From contig CAYNEI010000001.1 of assembly GCA_964396185.1 (NCBI GenBank), positions 186,001 to 250,000 on the forward strand: DNA of 64,000 nucleotides. The letters run 5' to 3'. Below, piece after piece: positions 23,982 through 32,401 of the stretch. The DNA is from CAYNEI01 sp964396185. Its GTDB lineage: Archaea; Thermoplasmatota; SW-10-69-26. The notes under the pieces were generated by a model. That model saw nothing but the letters and a program-made list of their open reading frames with translations, was not told the origin of the DNA and searched no databases. Position numbers and translations under genes: made by a program. How positions within the stretch are numbered: position 1 is the first letter of the stretch; every line of letters starts with the position of its first letter.

Positions 23982-24895
23982 GCGACGGACTTGCCCCCTG
24001 GGACTACCGGACACGCCTGGCCGACAGCCCTAGCCCCTTCACCGCCACGTCCGCGAAGGGATCCACGACCCTCGAGTTCATCGAGCCCTCCCCGATCCTG
24101 GGCATCGCGCTCCACCACAGCCACCGCGTCCGACCCGAGCTGGCCGAGCGCATGGTCATCTCACCAGTGGACCGGTGGCGCGAGGAGGACCCAGAGACCC
24201 ACCGGTTCATCCGGTCCACCACACACCGGCTCACCCCCAACCAGTCCCGCTACGAGGTGGACATGAACCGCCCCCCAGACACGGCGGTCTACCTCAGCCC
24301 CGAGATGGCCTGGGGGAACCAGATCTGGCGGGAGAAGCCGACACCGGACCAGCTTGAGCGCACGCAGGAGAAGTGGTACGAGCACCACACGCTCATCGAT
24401 GCCGCCGTCCAGGATGCCATCGAGCGCTTCGGACAGGCCATCGTGCTTGACATCCACTCCTACAACTACCAGCGCGACGGGCCCACAGCCTGGCGCACCG
24501 ACGGCCAGCCCTGCATCAACCTGGGCACCGAGCACCTGGACCTGGACGAGCAAGGGCGCGAGCTGGTGGACTGGTTCCTGGCCGGGCTCGAAGGCCACAC
24601 CTTGCTGGGCGAGGAGATGCTCGTCCAGGAGAACGCGGTGTTCCAGGGTGGGTATCTCAACCGGCGCCTCTCGCGCACCTATGGACCCCGTTGCATCACG
24701 CTGAGCGTGGAGTACAAGAAGGTCTACATGGACGAGCTCACCGGCCAGGTGCTCGAGGCCGAGACCGAGGACCTTGCTAGGCAGTTCGATGAGACCCTCG
24801 GCGCTCTGGCCGAGCGCCTAGGGGGGCCCTTGCTGGACAAGCCCCGGCTCCCGGAGACCGTGGGGAGCCAGGGGCCCCTTCGGGCGTCATCCTAG
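23978..24895 (+). CDS. N-formylglutamate amidohydrolase-like protein
   Basis: A 305-residue protein of the N-formylglutamate amidohydrolase (FGase/HutG-type) family, zinc hydrolases that cleave amide bonds of N-acyl amino acids. Visible motifs are HHSHRV near residue 45, EVDMNRP (the DxNR signature) and VLDIHSYNY (zinc ligand histidine). No other histidine-degradation gene is nearby, so a role in histidine catabolism is not supported. Instead the gene is coupled by an ATGA overlap to an ATP-grasp ligase, which suggests hydrolysis or trimming of a ligase product or substrate. Its last 9 nt overlap the end of the convergent CARDB gene. Confidence 0.82.
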   Translation: MSDGLAPWDYRTRLADSPSPFTATSAKGSTTLEFIEPSPILGIALHHSHRVRPELAERMVISPVDRWREEDPETHRFIRSTTHRLTPNQSRYEVDMNRPPDTAVYLSPEMAWGNQIWREKPTPDQLERTQEKWYEHHTLIDAAVQDAIERFGQAIVLDIHSYNYQRDGPTAWRTDGQPCINLGTEHLDLDEQGRELVDWFLAGLEGHTLLGEEMLVQENAVFQGGYLNRRLSRTYGPRCITLSVEYKKVYMDELTGQVLEAETEDLARQFDETLGALAERLGGPLLDKPRLPETVGSQGPLRASS

Positions 24896-26461
24896 GTCGT
24901 GGCCGCCCAGGCCGGCGCCGGTAGCCAAGGCGTAGGTCGACCGGCAGGCGCGATCGTTGGATGCGACCTGCTGCACCCCGTCGTACTCCAACACCACGCA
25001 GATCTCATAGCTACCGAACTTGTAGGCCTCGCTCCAGGTCGCATTGCCTTCGACGCGCTCCCCTGGATCGAGGACAGGGATCGTCCCGTTCCCGACGCTC
25101 TCGCAGCCCGTCTCGGTGTACGGTACCACCAAACCATCGCTCGGGCAGGCGGTGATGTTCACGGTGGCGCCGTGGCGCGCGCGGTCAGCGTGCTCCATGG
25201 GCGCCTCGCCCAGGTTGGCGACGGTGAAGGTGACCTGCTGGTCGGGCCACAGGACCGAGACACCATCCCTGGAGCCTCCTGAGACCTCGAGCTCAGTGAT
25301 GGCGGGGTCTGGGCGCTCAAGCACCTCGAAGGTGCGCGTGGCCACGTTGTTGCCCTCATCGGTCTCCTCGACCACACCGTCGGGGTCGGCTATGATGGTG
25401 ACCGTGTGGAAGCCGGGCGTGGTCCCTTCAGCTACAGGCGCGGCGACTGACGTGGCGCCACCTGCCTGGATCGTCCCGATCCCGAAGGTCTCGATCGCGC
25501 GATCGTCGAAGAGCAGGTGCGCGGTGACGCCGGAGACGGTGTCGCCAAGGTTTCGAACCACGCCGCCCACCGTGAACGGCTCGGTCTCGTAGACCGGGCC
25601 GTCCAGGGCTCCAGAGGAGCTGGGGCGCAAGTCCGGGGGCGGCGGGTCGCTGAGCACGGTGAACCTTCGTTCGGCCACGTTGTTGGACTCGTCGGCCTCC
25701 TCGATCTCGTCGGCGACATCGACCGTGGCAGTGACCGTGTGTTCCCCGGCCGATAAGAGGATCGAATCCAGTTCGAAGTACGCATCCTGGATGCCCGAGA
25801 ACCGCTGTTCCCGCAGGGTCTCGCCATCGATGCTCAGCTGCAGCACGAAGGCATCGATCTCGTGGTGATCGAGCTCACCGAGGTTGTCGGTCCCGACGAA
25901 CACCTCGATCGGCTTGTCCACGCTGAACCAAGGCAATGGCTTGTGGACGTCGAGCTCTGGAACGAGATCCGCCTGGGGAAGCCCCGCCACGGAGTACGCA
26001 TCGATGTACCGGTTGTTCTCCTCGTTGGTCTCGGCCACGGCGTCGTCCGGGTCGACCTCGAGCCGGAGCGAGTGATCGCCCTCGGTGGCGTTCCACCCGA
26101 GACCGCCGTACGCGGCTTCGTCTGGCGCGAGCGATCCCCCCCGGAACACGGCCGTGGGCTCGTCGTCGATGAAGAGCGTGACGTTGGCGTGGTCGGCCGC
26201 CTCGTCCCCGATGTTCACCACTTCGAACTCGAGCTCGAGCCGATCACCTTCCTGGAACTCGTCGTAGGTGTCGAAGAAGATGTCGCCGAAGGTGAGATCC
26301 GGCCCACCGGTGCTGCCCACCACCGGTGCTGCCAGCGCTGGCATAAGGCTCGTGACCATGGCCAGGCCCACCAAGATCGCCATCGGCGCCCATGGCCCGT
26401 CGTTCGTCCCGCTAGCTCGCCCGCTCGGACGTTCTTGGCTGGCTTGCACGGAGATACCCAC
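24887..26461 (-). CDS. Exported CARDB-repeat surface protein
   Basis: A 524-residue exported protein made of four CARDB-type beta-sandwich repeats of about 115 residues. Three of them close with the typical Glu/Asp-Asn-Asn pattern (ETNEENN, EADESNN, EETDEGNN). A signal peptide or anchor lies near residues 27-46. CARDB domains occur as adhesion or spacer modules on archaeal and bacterial surfaces. No C-terminal membrane anchor is seen. The start at GTG 26461 has a TATA-like GCTTAAGC 22-29 nt upstream. The third and fourth repeats are separated by a short linker; the fourth contains three cysteines and has lost its Asn-Asn closing motif. Role probably structural or adhesive. Confidence 0.82.
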   Translation of the reverse strand: MGISVQASQERPSGRASGTNDGPWAPMAILVGLAMVTSLMPALAAPVVGSTGGPDLTFGDIFFDTYDEFQEGDRLELEFEVVNIGDEAADHANVTLFIDDEPTAVFRGGSLAPDEAAYGGLGWNATEGDHSLRLEVDPDDAVAETNEENNRYIDAYSVAGLPQADLVPELDVHKPLPWFSVDKPIEVFVGTDNLGELDHHEIDAFVLQLSIDGETLREQRFSGIQDAYFELDSILLSAGEHTVTATVDVADEIEEADESNNVAERRFTVLSDPPPPDLRPSSSGALDGPVYETEPFTVGGVVRNLGDTVSGVTAHLLFDDRAIETFGIGTIQAGGATSVAAPVAEGTTPGFHTVTIIADPDGVVEETDEGNNVATRTFEVLERPDPAITELEVSGGSRDGVSVLWPDQQVTFTVANLGEAPMEHADRARHGATVNITACPSDGLVVPYTETGCESVGNGTIPVLDPGERVEGNATWSEAYKFGSYEICVVLEYDGVQQVASNDRACRSTYALATGAGLGGHDLG

Positions 26462-26482
26462 CCTACCGGCCCTCGGGTCCTC

Positions 26483-26490
26483 GCTTAAGC
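26483..26490 (-). promoter_or_regulatory. Palindromic TATA-like box, CARDB gene
   Basis: GCTTAAGC, a perfect palindrome, lies 22-29 nt before the GTG of the CARDB gene. It could also serve the divergent DUF255 gene, but would then imply a leader of about 75 nt. Confidence 0.5.
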
Positions 26491-26586
26491 TTTTTCGTTG
26501 TCACAGCTTCGAGTTCCACGCAGCCTGTCACCTGCGTGCATCGCGTGACCAAAGGTCCTTCAACCAGGCCTCCCCCTGCTCTCTTG

Positions 26587-28695
26587 ATGGGTCGCCGGAC
26601 GAACCCGAAGCTTGCCGATGCCGCCAGCCCGTACCTCCAAGAGGCCGCCGACCAGCCCGTCGACTGGCTCCCATGGGGCAAGCAGGCCCTCGAGAAGGCC
26701 ACAGCCGAGGGCAAGCCCGTGCTCGTCGACTCAGGCGCGGTCTGGTGCCACTGGTGCCACGTCATGGACCACGAGTCCTACGAGGACCCAGCGACCGCCC
26801 AGCTCATCAACGAGCGGTTCGTGGCCGTCAAGCTCGACCGGGACGAGCGCCCGGACGTGGACCGGCGCCTCCAGCGAGCCGTGCAGGCCCTGGTCGGGCG
26901 CGGGGGATGGCCCTTGACGGCCTTCCTCACACCAGACGGCGAGGTCTTCTACGGCGGCACGTATTTCCCCCGAGAGGCCACCGGCGGCATGCCGGCATTC
27001 AAGGACGTGCTCGGCCAGGTCGCCGATCTCTTCGACCAAGAGCCAGAGCGCGCCCGGGAGCAAGCCGAACGGATCCAACAGGCGCTCGACCGGCACACCG
27101 AGCACGCCCCGGGCGGGGTGGAGCTCGGGCTCGTCGAGCAAGCCATCGACCAGGCGCTCTCGGCCTACGATCCCCAGCACGGTGGCTTCGGGAGCCAACC
27201 CAAGTTCCCACACCCAGCCAGCCTGGACCTGCTGCTGGCCTGGTCCCGGCGGGGGGAGAGCGAGAGCGAGCAGGCCTGGTCTGCTGCAGCGCATACGCTG
27301 GAGGCCATGGCCGAGGGGGGCGTCTACGACCAGCTGGCCGGCGGGTTCCACCGCTACTCGGTGGACGCCGCTTGGCGCGTGCCCCACTTCGAGAAGATGC
27401 TCTACGACAACGGTCCGCTGCTGGGGACCTATAGCCGGGCCGCTGGCGCGGCCCGTGAACGAGGCGATCAGCGGCGCGCGGCCAGCTTCGAGGCGGTGGC
27501 TCGCGGGATCGCTGGTTTCATGCTCGACGTGCTCGGGCAGCCCGAGGGTGGCTTCGGCGGGAGCCAGGACGCCGATCGCCGGCCCGAGCATGTGGATGGG
27601 CCCCTGGATCGCGATGAGATGGAGGATGGCGAGTACTTCACCTGGACCCTGGCCGAGGTGCGCGAGCTCCTCGAGCCCCAGGAGCTCAAGATCGCCCGGC
27701 TCCACTTCGGTATCGAGGAGCAGGGCGAGATGCACCACGACGCGAGCCAGAACGTGCTCCGCATCGATGCGCATCCCTCGGACATCGCCGAGGGGCTCGC
27801 AGAGACCCTTGAGGACGTGGAGACCACCATCGCGCACGTGCGCTCCAAGCTCCAGGCCGCCCGCCAAGCCCGTCCGGCTCCCTTCGTGGACCCCACGGTC
27901 TACACGGACTGGAACGGCCTGGCCATCACGGGCCTGCTCACCCTCGACCAGCGCCTCGGGGCTCCCGGGCCGCGCGAGGCCGCGCTGGGCGCCCTCGATC
28001 GCCTGCTCGATCAAGCCTGGGACCCCGGTCACGGGTTCGCGCACGCGCTCAGCCCCGAGGGGCCTCGGGTCCACGGGCTGCTCGACGACCAGGCCCAGAT
28101 GCTCCCGGCGCTGATCGAGGCCTTCCACACAACCCAACAAGCCCGCTACCTCGAGCACGCCAGCCTGCTCGCCGAGCTCGTGCTGGACCGCTTCGTGGGC
28201 CCCCACGGCGCGCTCACGGTCACGGCCGAGAGCGACGAGCCAGCCAGCCCCAGCGACCAACCGACCCCCTCGCCGATCGGCCAGCTCACGACCCATCTTC
28301 CCCGGCTCTCAGCGCTCACCGGGGAGCCCCGCTGGGCCAAGGCGGCAGGCGACCTGCTGGCTGCATCCAGCGGCCGCGCCGGCTCCCTGGGCGGCGTGCA
28401 CGGGGGCCAGCTCCATCTGGCCATCCTTGGCCACCTCGCTCCCGACCCCCACATCGTCGTGGTCGGGGAGCCCGAGCAAGCCGACGCGTTCAGACGCGAG
28501 GCCCTTGGCCACGCCCCCGGCCTGGCCACGGTGCTCCAGGTCCTCGATCCAGAGGCCCCCGGTGTGCCCCCCGAGGCCCGGGAGGCAGCCACGAGCTTCC
28601 AGCATGGCCCGGCTGCCATCGTTTGCCAGGATCGATCCTGCCAGCTCGCCGAGGATCCAGCAAGCCTCCAGCGGCTGCTCGCGTCCCACGTGTGA
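26587..28695 (+). CDS. DUF255 thioredoxin-domain protein (SSP411/YyaL family)
   Basis: A 702-residue member of the DUF255 family, with an N-terminal thioredoxin-like domain followed by an (alpha/alpha)6 glycosidase-like domain. The redox motif WCHWCHVM carries Cys54 and Cys57, and the family opening SPYLQEAADQPVDWLPWG is near residue 14. The helical toroid has GGFGSQPKFPHP, FHRYSVDAAWRVPHFEKMLYDN and YTDWNGLAI-type segments typical of the family. Biochemical function is not established for the family. ATG 26587 is chosen because family members start just before this conserved opening; GTG 26536 would add 17 residues. It stands alone, divergent from the CARDB gene. Confidence 0.9.
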   Translation: MGRRTNPKLADAASPYLQEAADQPVDWLPWGKQALEKATAEGKPVLVDSGAVWCHWCHVMDHESYEDPATAQLINERFVAVKLDRDERPDVDRRLQRAVQALVGRGGWPLTAFLTPDGEVFYGGTYFPREATGGMPAFKDVLGQVADLFDQEPERAREQAERIQQALDRHTEHAPGGVELGLVEQAIDQALSAYDPQHGGFGSQPKFPHPASLDLLLAWSRRGESESEQAWSAAAHTLEAMAEGGVYDQLAGGFHRYSVDAAWRVPHFEKMLYDNGPLLGTYSRAAGAARERGDQRRAASFEAVARGIAGFMLDVLGQPEGGFGGSQDADRRPEHVDGPLDRDEMEDGEYFTWTLAEVRELLEPQELKIARLHFGIEEQGEMHHDASQNVLRIDAHPSDIAEGLAETLEDVETTIAHVRSKLQAARQARPAPFVDPTVYTDWNGLAITGLLTLDQRLGAPGPREAALGALDRLLDQAWDPGHGFAHALSPEGPRVHGLLDDQAQMLPALIEAFHTTQQARYLEHASLLAELVLDRFVGPHGALTVTAESDEPASPSDQPTPSPIGQLTTHLPRLSALTGEPRWAKAAGDLLAASSGRAGSLGGVHGGQLHLAILGHLAPDPHIVVVGEPEQADAFRREALGHAPGLATVLQVLDPEAPGVPPEAREAATSFQHGPAAIVCQDRSCQLAEDPASLQRLLASHV

Positions 28696-28764
28696 ACGCA
28701 CGCGTGACCGTCAGACCAGCGGCTGGGGTAAAGGTCAAATGGCCGAGCTAGCGAACAGAGAGGT

Positions 28765-29211
28765 ATGGAGGAGATGACGAACATGGAGATCGAGAGTGCT
28801 CTGGCCCAGAACCAGCTCGGCATCCTGAGCCTGGCCAGAGGCTCCAACGCCTACGCCTTCCCCCTCTTCTACCGATTCCACCGAGGCACCTTGTACTTCC
28901 ACGGCCATCCTGGCGAGAAGGATCACTTCATCCGCGCCACCGAGGAGGCCTGCCTGAGCGTCGTGCGTGCGCTGACCACGGAGGATTGGCACAGTGTGAT
29001 GGCCTTCGGCCCCGTGCGCGCTGTAGCCGGCGACGAGCTCGACGAGGTGCGCGAGGTGCTTGGATCCGTGCCCGCCCCGCCAACCCTCCGGGACGAGGGG
29101 GCTGGCGAAGACGAGCCCTCGCACGAGGACGTGACGTACTGGAAGCTCAAGCCGACCCGGGTCACCGGGCGCAAGAGCCAGGCCGCCTACGAGGAGATCG
29201 GGGTGAGTTAA
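28765..29211 (+). CDS. Pyridoxamine 5'-phosphate oxidase-like flavin-binding protein
   Basis: A 148-residue protein of the split-barrel flavin-binding (PNPOx-like) superfamily. The pattern LGILSLARGSNAYAFPL, then the strand LYFHGHPGEK and a helix, is characteristic of this group in archaea (5-nitroimidazole-reductase-like proteins). It probably binds FMN or F420 in the cytoplasm; a specific reaction cannot be given. The ATG at 28765 is used; the ATG at 28774 is equally possible. It is convergent with the SDR gene, 12 nt away. Confidence 0.82.
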   Translation: MEEMTNMEIESALAQNQLGILSLARGSNAYAFPLFYRFHRGTLYFHGHPGEKDHFIRATEEACLSVVRALTTEDWHSVMAFGPVRAVAGDELDEVREVLGSVPAPPTLRDEGAGEDEPSHEDVTYWKLKPTRVTGRKSQAAYEEIGVS

Positions 29212-29223
29212 CCGCGAGCCCCT

Positions 29224-30009
29224 TCAAACCCGCGTCACGAGATCGAACATGTTGCCCACGAGCCACTGGCCGCCATCCACCACGAGGCACTCGCCGGTGA
29301 CCCACTGGGCTGCTGGGCTGCACAGGAAGAGCGCGGCATCGGCGATCTCCTCGGGCTGGCCGAGCCGGCCCATGGGGATCCCTTCAGCGATCTTGGCTTG
29401 GACCTCCTCGTCGTCGTAGCCGAGGTGCTCGCTGGCCTTCTCGGTCACCACCGGGCCCGGCGAGATGGCGTTGACGCGCACCCCGTGCTTGCCCCACTCC
29501 ACGGCAAGCGAGCGGGTTAGGTTGAGCACGCCGGCCTTGGCCGCCCCGCTGTGGCTCACGTAGGGCGAGGCACCCCACGCGTAGCTAGCCACGATGTTGA
29601 TCACCGAGCTGTCTCCCGTCTCGTGCAAGTGAGGCGCTGCCGCGCGCGTCATGGACGCCGTGCCGTCGAGCACGATGCCCACCACCGCGCGCCAACCGTT
29701 GGCGGAAAGCTCCTCGAAGGGCACCAGGAAGTTGCCGGCTGCGTTGTTCACCAGGATGTCCAGGCCACCCATGGCCTCGGCAGCCTCCTCGACCACAGCC
29801 TGGCAGTTGTCCGGGTTGCGCACGTCCAGCTCGAAGCCATGGCAGCCCAGCTCCTCGGCGGCCTGCTTGTAGTTCGAGCGCGAGGCGATGGCCACCTCGG
29901 CGCCGTGATCCAGGAACGCTTCCGTCATGGCTCGGCCAAGCCCGGTGCCGCCGCCGGTGACCAGAGCGCGCTTGCCTTCCAGCAGGTCTGCAACGAACGA
30001 TGAGGACAT
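29224..30009 (-). CDS. SDR-family oxidoreductase, 2,4-dienoyl-CoA reductase-like
   Basis: A 261-residue short-chain dehydrogenase. The Rossmann motif TGGGTGLG is near residue 18, NNAAGNF near 88, and the active-site region reads HSGAAKAG. The lysine is present, but the usual Tyr of YxxxK is replaced by Ser. Loss of that Tyr together with NNAAGNF is characteristic of 2,4-dienoyl-CoA reductases and their relatives, which use a different Tyr and reduce the dienoyl-CoA intermediates of unsaturated fatty-acid breakdown. ATG 30009 has a TATA-like CTTACAAG 22-31 nt upstream. No other beta-oxidation gene is adjacent, so the substrate is inferred from the motif only. Confidence 0.85.
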   Translation of the reverse strand: MSSSFVADLLEGKRALVTGGGTGLGRAMTEAFLDHGAEVAIASRSNYKQAAEELGCHGFELDVRNPDNCQAVVEEAAEAMGGLDILVNNAAGNFLVPFEELSANGWRAVVGIVLDGTASMTRAAAPHLHETGDSSVINIVASYAWGASPYVSHSGAAKAGVLNLTRSLAVEWGKHGVRVNAISPGPVVTEKASEHLGYDDEEVQAKIAEGIPMGRLGQPEEIADAALFLCSPAAQWVTGECLVVDGGQWLVGNMFDLVTRV

Positions 30010-30030
30010 CACGCCAGCAAGGGCGAGCCA

Positions 30031-30040
30031 GCTTGTAAGC
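30031..30040 (-). promoter_or_regulatory. TATA-like box for SDR gene
   Basis: GCTTACAAGC on the minus strand, 22-31 nt before ATG 30009, fitting a leaderless transcript. Confidence 0.45.
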
Positions 30041-30050
30041 TCGACGGTCA

Positions 30051-30091
30051 GAAAAAGGAAAGGGAGAGGAGACGGGCCGCGGAGGGCCCGT
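30051..30091 (-). terminator. Hairpin plus T-run terminator of small acidic protein gene
   Basis: On the minus strand ACGGGCC (30091-30085) pairs perfectly with GGCCCGT (30078-30072) and is followed by a pyrimidine tract ending CCTTTTTC. This is 20-60 nt after the stop codon of the small secreted protein gene. Confidence 0.6.
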
Positions 30092-30112
30092 GGGGTGCGC
30101 GCTTAGGTGCGC

Positions 30113-30376
30113 TTACAGGTGGCGGATGTCGGCGTCCCACTCGATGTCGTCGTCGGGGTCATCGGGGTCACACTCATCCGAGCCAGCCTCAGACTGGAGA
30201 CCGGGGTTGTCGCCCGTCTCTTCGAAGACGCCCAGGTCCTCGGTCACGTAGAAGCCCTCCTCATCGAGGACGGTCTCGTCCTGGGGGACGGAGCAGTCGT
30301 CGTCAGCCGAGACGGACACGGGCACAGCCAGGGTCATGGTCAGCGCTAGAAGCGCCACAGCGAGTTGCTTGTACAT
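30113..30376 (-). CDS. Small acidic secreted protein
   Basis: An 87-residue precursor. The first 24 residues are a signal peptide (MYKQLAVALLALTMTLAVPV), and the mature part is strongly acidic with runs of Asp and two cysteines. No family is recognised. ATG is preceded by GGAGG with 8 nt spacing, so this gene has a leader, unlike many neighbours. The signal peptide resembles that of the small secreted protein at 56344 (MLHKLIAASLLTIALLAVPV). A hairpin terminator follows. Function unknown. Confidence 0.68.
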   Translation of the reverse strand: MYKQLAVALLALTMTLAVPVSVSADDDCSVPQDETVLDEEGFYVTEDLGVFEETGDNPGLQSEAGSDECDPDDPDDDIEWDADIRHL

Positions 30377-30548
30377 TGTTTCGTTCCTCCCATTCGAGCC
30401 CCCCAGGTGGAACATGTGCGCTTGCACACCTCCCACCTCGACCGGACAAGCCGGCCGGGGTCGCCCGAAGGCAAACCCTAAAAACACATACTAGTAGATA
30501 ATAGTTTGGGAACCCGATAAATGGGTTTTTACCGGAAAATTAAGCGTT
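30377..30548. other. AT-rich spacer between cmk and small secreted protein
   Basis: This 172-nt spacer contains the only markedly AT-rich stretch in the ribosomal region (about 30478-30545). On the minus strand it holds AACCC/GGGTT (a hairpin at 30511-30527) and then GTGTTTTTAGGG, the likely terminator of the long ribosomal operon. The promoter of the small secreted protein must also lie here. No gene is seen. Confidence 0.5.
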
Positions 30549-31085
30549 TCACCCGTCGAAGTGCTCGCGCGCGGCGTCCATGATCTGCTTGGCGACCTCG
30601 TCGGGGTTGTTCTCGTGGGTGTCCACCTGGAGGTCGTAGATGGAGAGGTCCTTGAGATCGATCTCGTAGATGTCCATGTACCGGGACCATTCGCTGGCTT
30701 CGCGCTCGGTGTTGTCCTTGAGCGCCTTGGCCTTGGTGAGACCCTCGCGTTGGGCCACGCGGGCAGCGCGCACCTCGTCGGGGGCATGCAGCCAGACCTT
30801 GAGGGCATCCAGGCCCTCGCGCTCCATCATCCATGCCGTGAGCCGCCCCTCGAGCACCACATCACCCGCCTTGGCCTTGTTGGCCATCCGGCGGTCGAGC
30901 TCCCAGTCCACCTCGGGGTGCTCCTCGGCGTACTTGGAGAACTGGGAGAGCGTCATGTCCCGTTCCACCGCGAGGTTGCGGAAGATCATGCCGGCGGTGA
31001 CGTGCTCGAGCTCGAGATCGTGGCAGACGAGACGGGCCGCCGTGGTCGTCCCCGACCCTGGCAACCCCGATAGCGTGATCAGCAT
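30549..31085 (-). CDS. cmk: Cytidylate kinase
   Basis: A 178-residue archaeal-type cytidylate kinase, which phosphorylates CMP and dCMP with ATP. The P-loop GLPGSGTTT is at residues 7-15, the CMP-binding segment ELDRRMANKA follows near 62, and the lid region AQREGLTKAKALKDN lies further on. Length matches archaeal Cmk (about 175-190). It is the last gene of the ribosomal operon. The start overlaps the preceding stop in TGATG, indicating coupled translation. Confidence 0.93.
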   Translation of the reverse strand: MLITLSGLPGSGTTTAARLVCHDLELEHVTAGMIFRNLAVERDMTLSQFSKYAEEHPEVDWELDRRMANKAKAGDVVLEGRLTAWMMEREGLDALKVWLHAPDEVRAARVAQREGLTKAKALKDNTEREASEWSRYMDIYEIDLKDLSIYDLQVDTHENNPDEVAKQIMDAAREHFDG

Positions 31086-31825
31086 CAGGCAACCTCCGAG
31101 ACGTCTTGGTTCTCCAGCTCCCGGGAGTACTCCCAGGCCTTCAACCCTTTCTGAACGAGCTGGCCGATGGGGATGCTGAACAGCGAGTAGATCAGGATCC
31201 ACTTGGGCAGCCAGCCGAACAAGGGGTCGGACTCCAGCAGATCGGTCGCACCCCAGGGAGCGTTGATGACGGCCACGTTGAGCGACTCGATGAAGTTCCA
31301 GAGCCACGCGAACATGGGGATGACGATGACCATGGTCACGCCCATGGGTTTGAACTGCTGGCCGGACATGCCGGCCTGCATCTTCATGAGCTCGGGCTGG
31401 AGCTCCGTGAGCTTCTTGACCTTGTAGTTGTTCTCGTTCTTGCGAGCCTCCTTGAGCTCGCTCTGGAACGCCTTCATGGTCTTCTGGATGCGCGCCATGT
31501 CGATCCAGTCCACCATGACGTGGCGGATGACACCGGTGGAGACGCCGGTGATGATCGAGGCAGCCAGGATCGTGATGGCTGGCGAGGAGCCGCCGAACCC
31601 GATGATGGGGTTGAGCACGACGCCCACGATGTCCCCGGTGGCCGTGCGGGCCCCTTCCGAGAACATGATGAAGATGACGGCACCGAAGAGCAGGATCATG
31701 AGCGGGTTCATCCCGCTGGACTTCCCGTCCTTCTTGGCCTCGGCTTTGGCCTCGATGGAGTCCATGAAGCCCGGTCGCTCGGGTCCGCCGGCGCCGCCCT
31801 TCTCGCCCTTCTTCTTCTTGGCCAT
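31085..31825 (-). CDS. EMC3/DUF106 family membrane insertase-like protein
   Basis: A 246-residue membrane protein of the DUF106/EMC3 group, archaeal members of the Oxa1/YidC insertase superfamily that act next to SecY in membrane-protein insertion. A basic N-terminus (MAKKKKGEKG) is followed by hydrophobic segments near 41-60, 85-100, 162-180 and 203-225, with a charged coiled segment between the second and third (KTMKAFQSELKEARKN). The first segments are separated by an extra loop (GFGGSSPAIT). Position between adk and cmk is conserved in many Euryarchaeota. ATG 31825 fits the usual basic start. Confidence 0.88.
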   Translation of the reverse strand: MAKKKKGEKGGAGGPERPGFMDSIEAKAEAKKDGKSSGMNPLMILLFGAVIFIMFSEGARTATGDIVGVVLNPIIGFGGSSPAITILAASIITGVSTGVIRHVMVDWIDMARIQKTMKAFQSELKEARKNENNYKVKKLTELQPELMKMQAGMSGQQFKPMGVTMVIVIPMFAWLWNFIESLNVAVINAPWGATDLLESDPLFGWLPKWILIYSLFSIPIGQLVQKGLKAWEYSRELENQDVSEVA

Positions 31826-31830
31826 CTCGG

Positions 31831-32379
31831 TTACTCCAGGGTCGCGATGAGCTGAGCGACCGCTTGGTCGATCTGCCCTTGCTTGTTCTCCACCACAGCG
31901 ATGGTGGCACCGGTCAGCGTGGCCACAGCGGCTGCCGCCGAGCGGTTGAGCGCCTGGTGGAACGCGATGGCCTCCGGGCGATCGGCGTCGCGCTCGCGCG
32001 TCTCGTCGCTCGCGCGCCGGGCAGCGATGGCCTCTGCGTCGGTCTCGATGAGCACGATGGTCTCGGGCTCGAGCCCGCGCACCACCCACTCGGGAAGGCC
32101 CGGAAGGTAGCCGCTGGGGGTCTGGATGGTGCAGTGGGTGTCCACGATGACCCGACCCTTCTCCGCGATGGCCTCGGCGGCGGCCTTCTGGACCGCGCGC
32201 TGCTCGGCCGGGTCCAGGGTGCGCATCTCATCGCGGTGCTCCACCAGGCCCTTGGCCTGGGCGACGCGGAGCATCTCGGTCCCGTAGACGACCACGTCGA
32301 GACCCAGCTTGTCGGCCGCCTGGGTCACGACGGTGGTTTTGCCCACGCCGGGCACGCCGGTGACGATGATGGTTCCCAT
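31831..32379 (-). CDS. adkA: Adenylate kinase, archaeal type
   Basis: A 182-residue archaeal adenylate kinase, converting ATP and AMP to two ADP. The P-loop GVPGVGKTT is at residues 8-16, and the archaeal-type DTHCTIQTPSGYLPGLP segment binds AMP. The family is distinct from bacterial Adk and typical of Archaea. It lies 22 nt after secY, as in many euryarchaeal operons, and ends 5 nt before the EMC3-like gene. Confidence 0.95.
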   Translation of the reverse strand: MGTIIVTGVPGVGKTTVVTQAADKLGLDVVVYGTEMLRVAQAKGLVEHRDEMRTLDPAEQRAVQKAAAEAIAEKGRVIVDTHCTIQTPSGYLPGLPEWVVRGLEPETIVLIETDAEAIAARRASDETRERDADRPEAIAFHQALNRSAAAAVATLTGATIAVVENKQGQIDQAVAQLIATLE

Positions 32380-32401
32380 GGGAGCTCTCCTCCGACCGGG
32401 C

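Noticed and set aside
23978..24895. Histidine utilisation (hutG) role for the amidohydrolase
   Set aside because: No hutH, hutU or hutI gene is in the neighbourhood and the gene is coupled to an ATP-grasp ligase.
30511..30530. Plus-strand intrinsic terminator (AACCC/GGGTT followed by T5)
   Set aside because: No plus-strand gene lies upstream within the region; the minus-strand reading as end of the ribosomal operon is more sensible.
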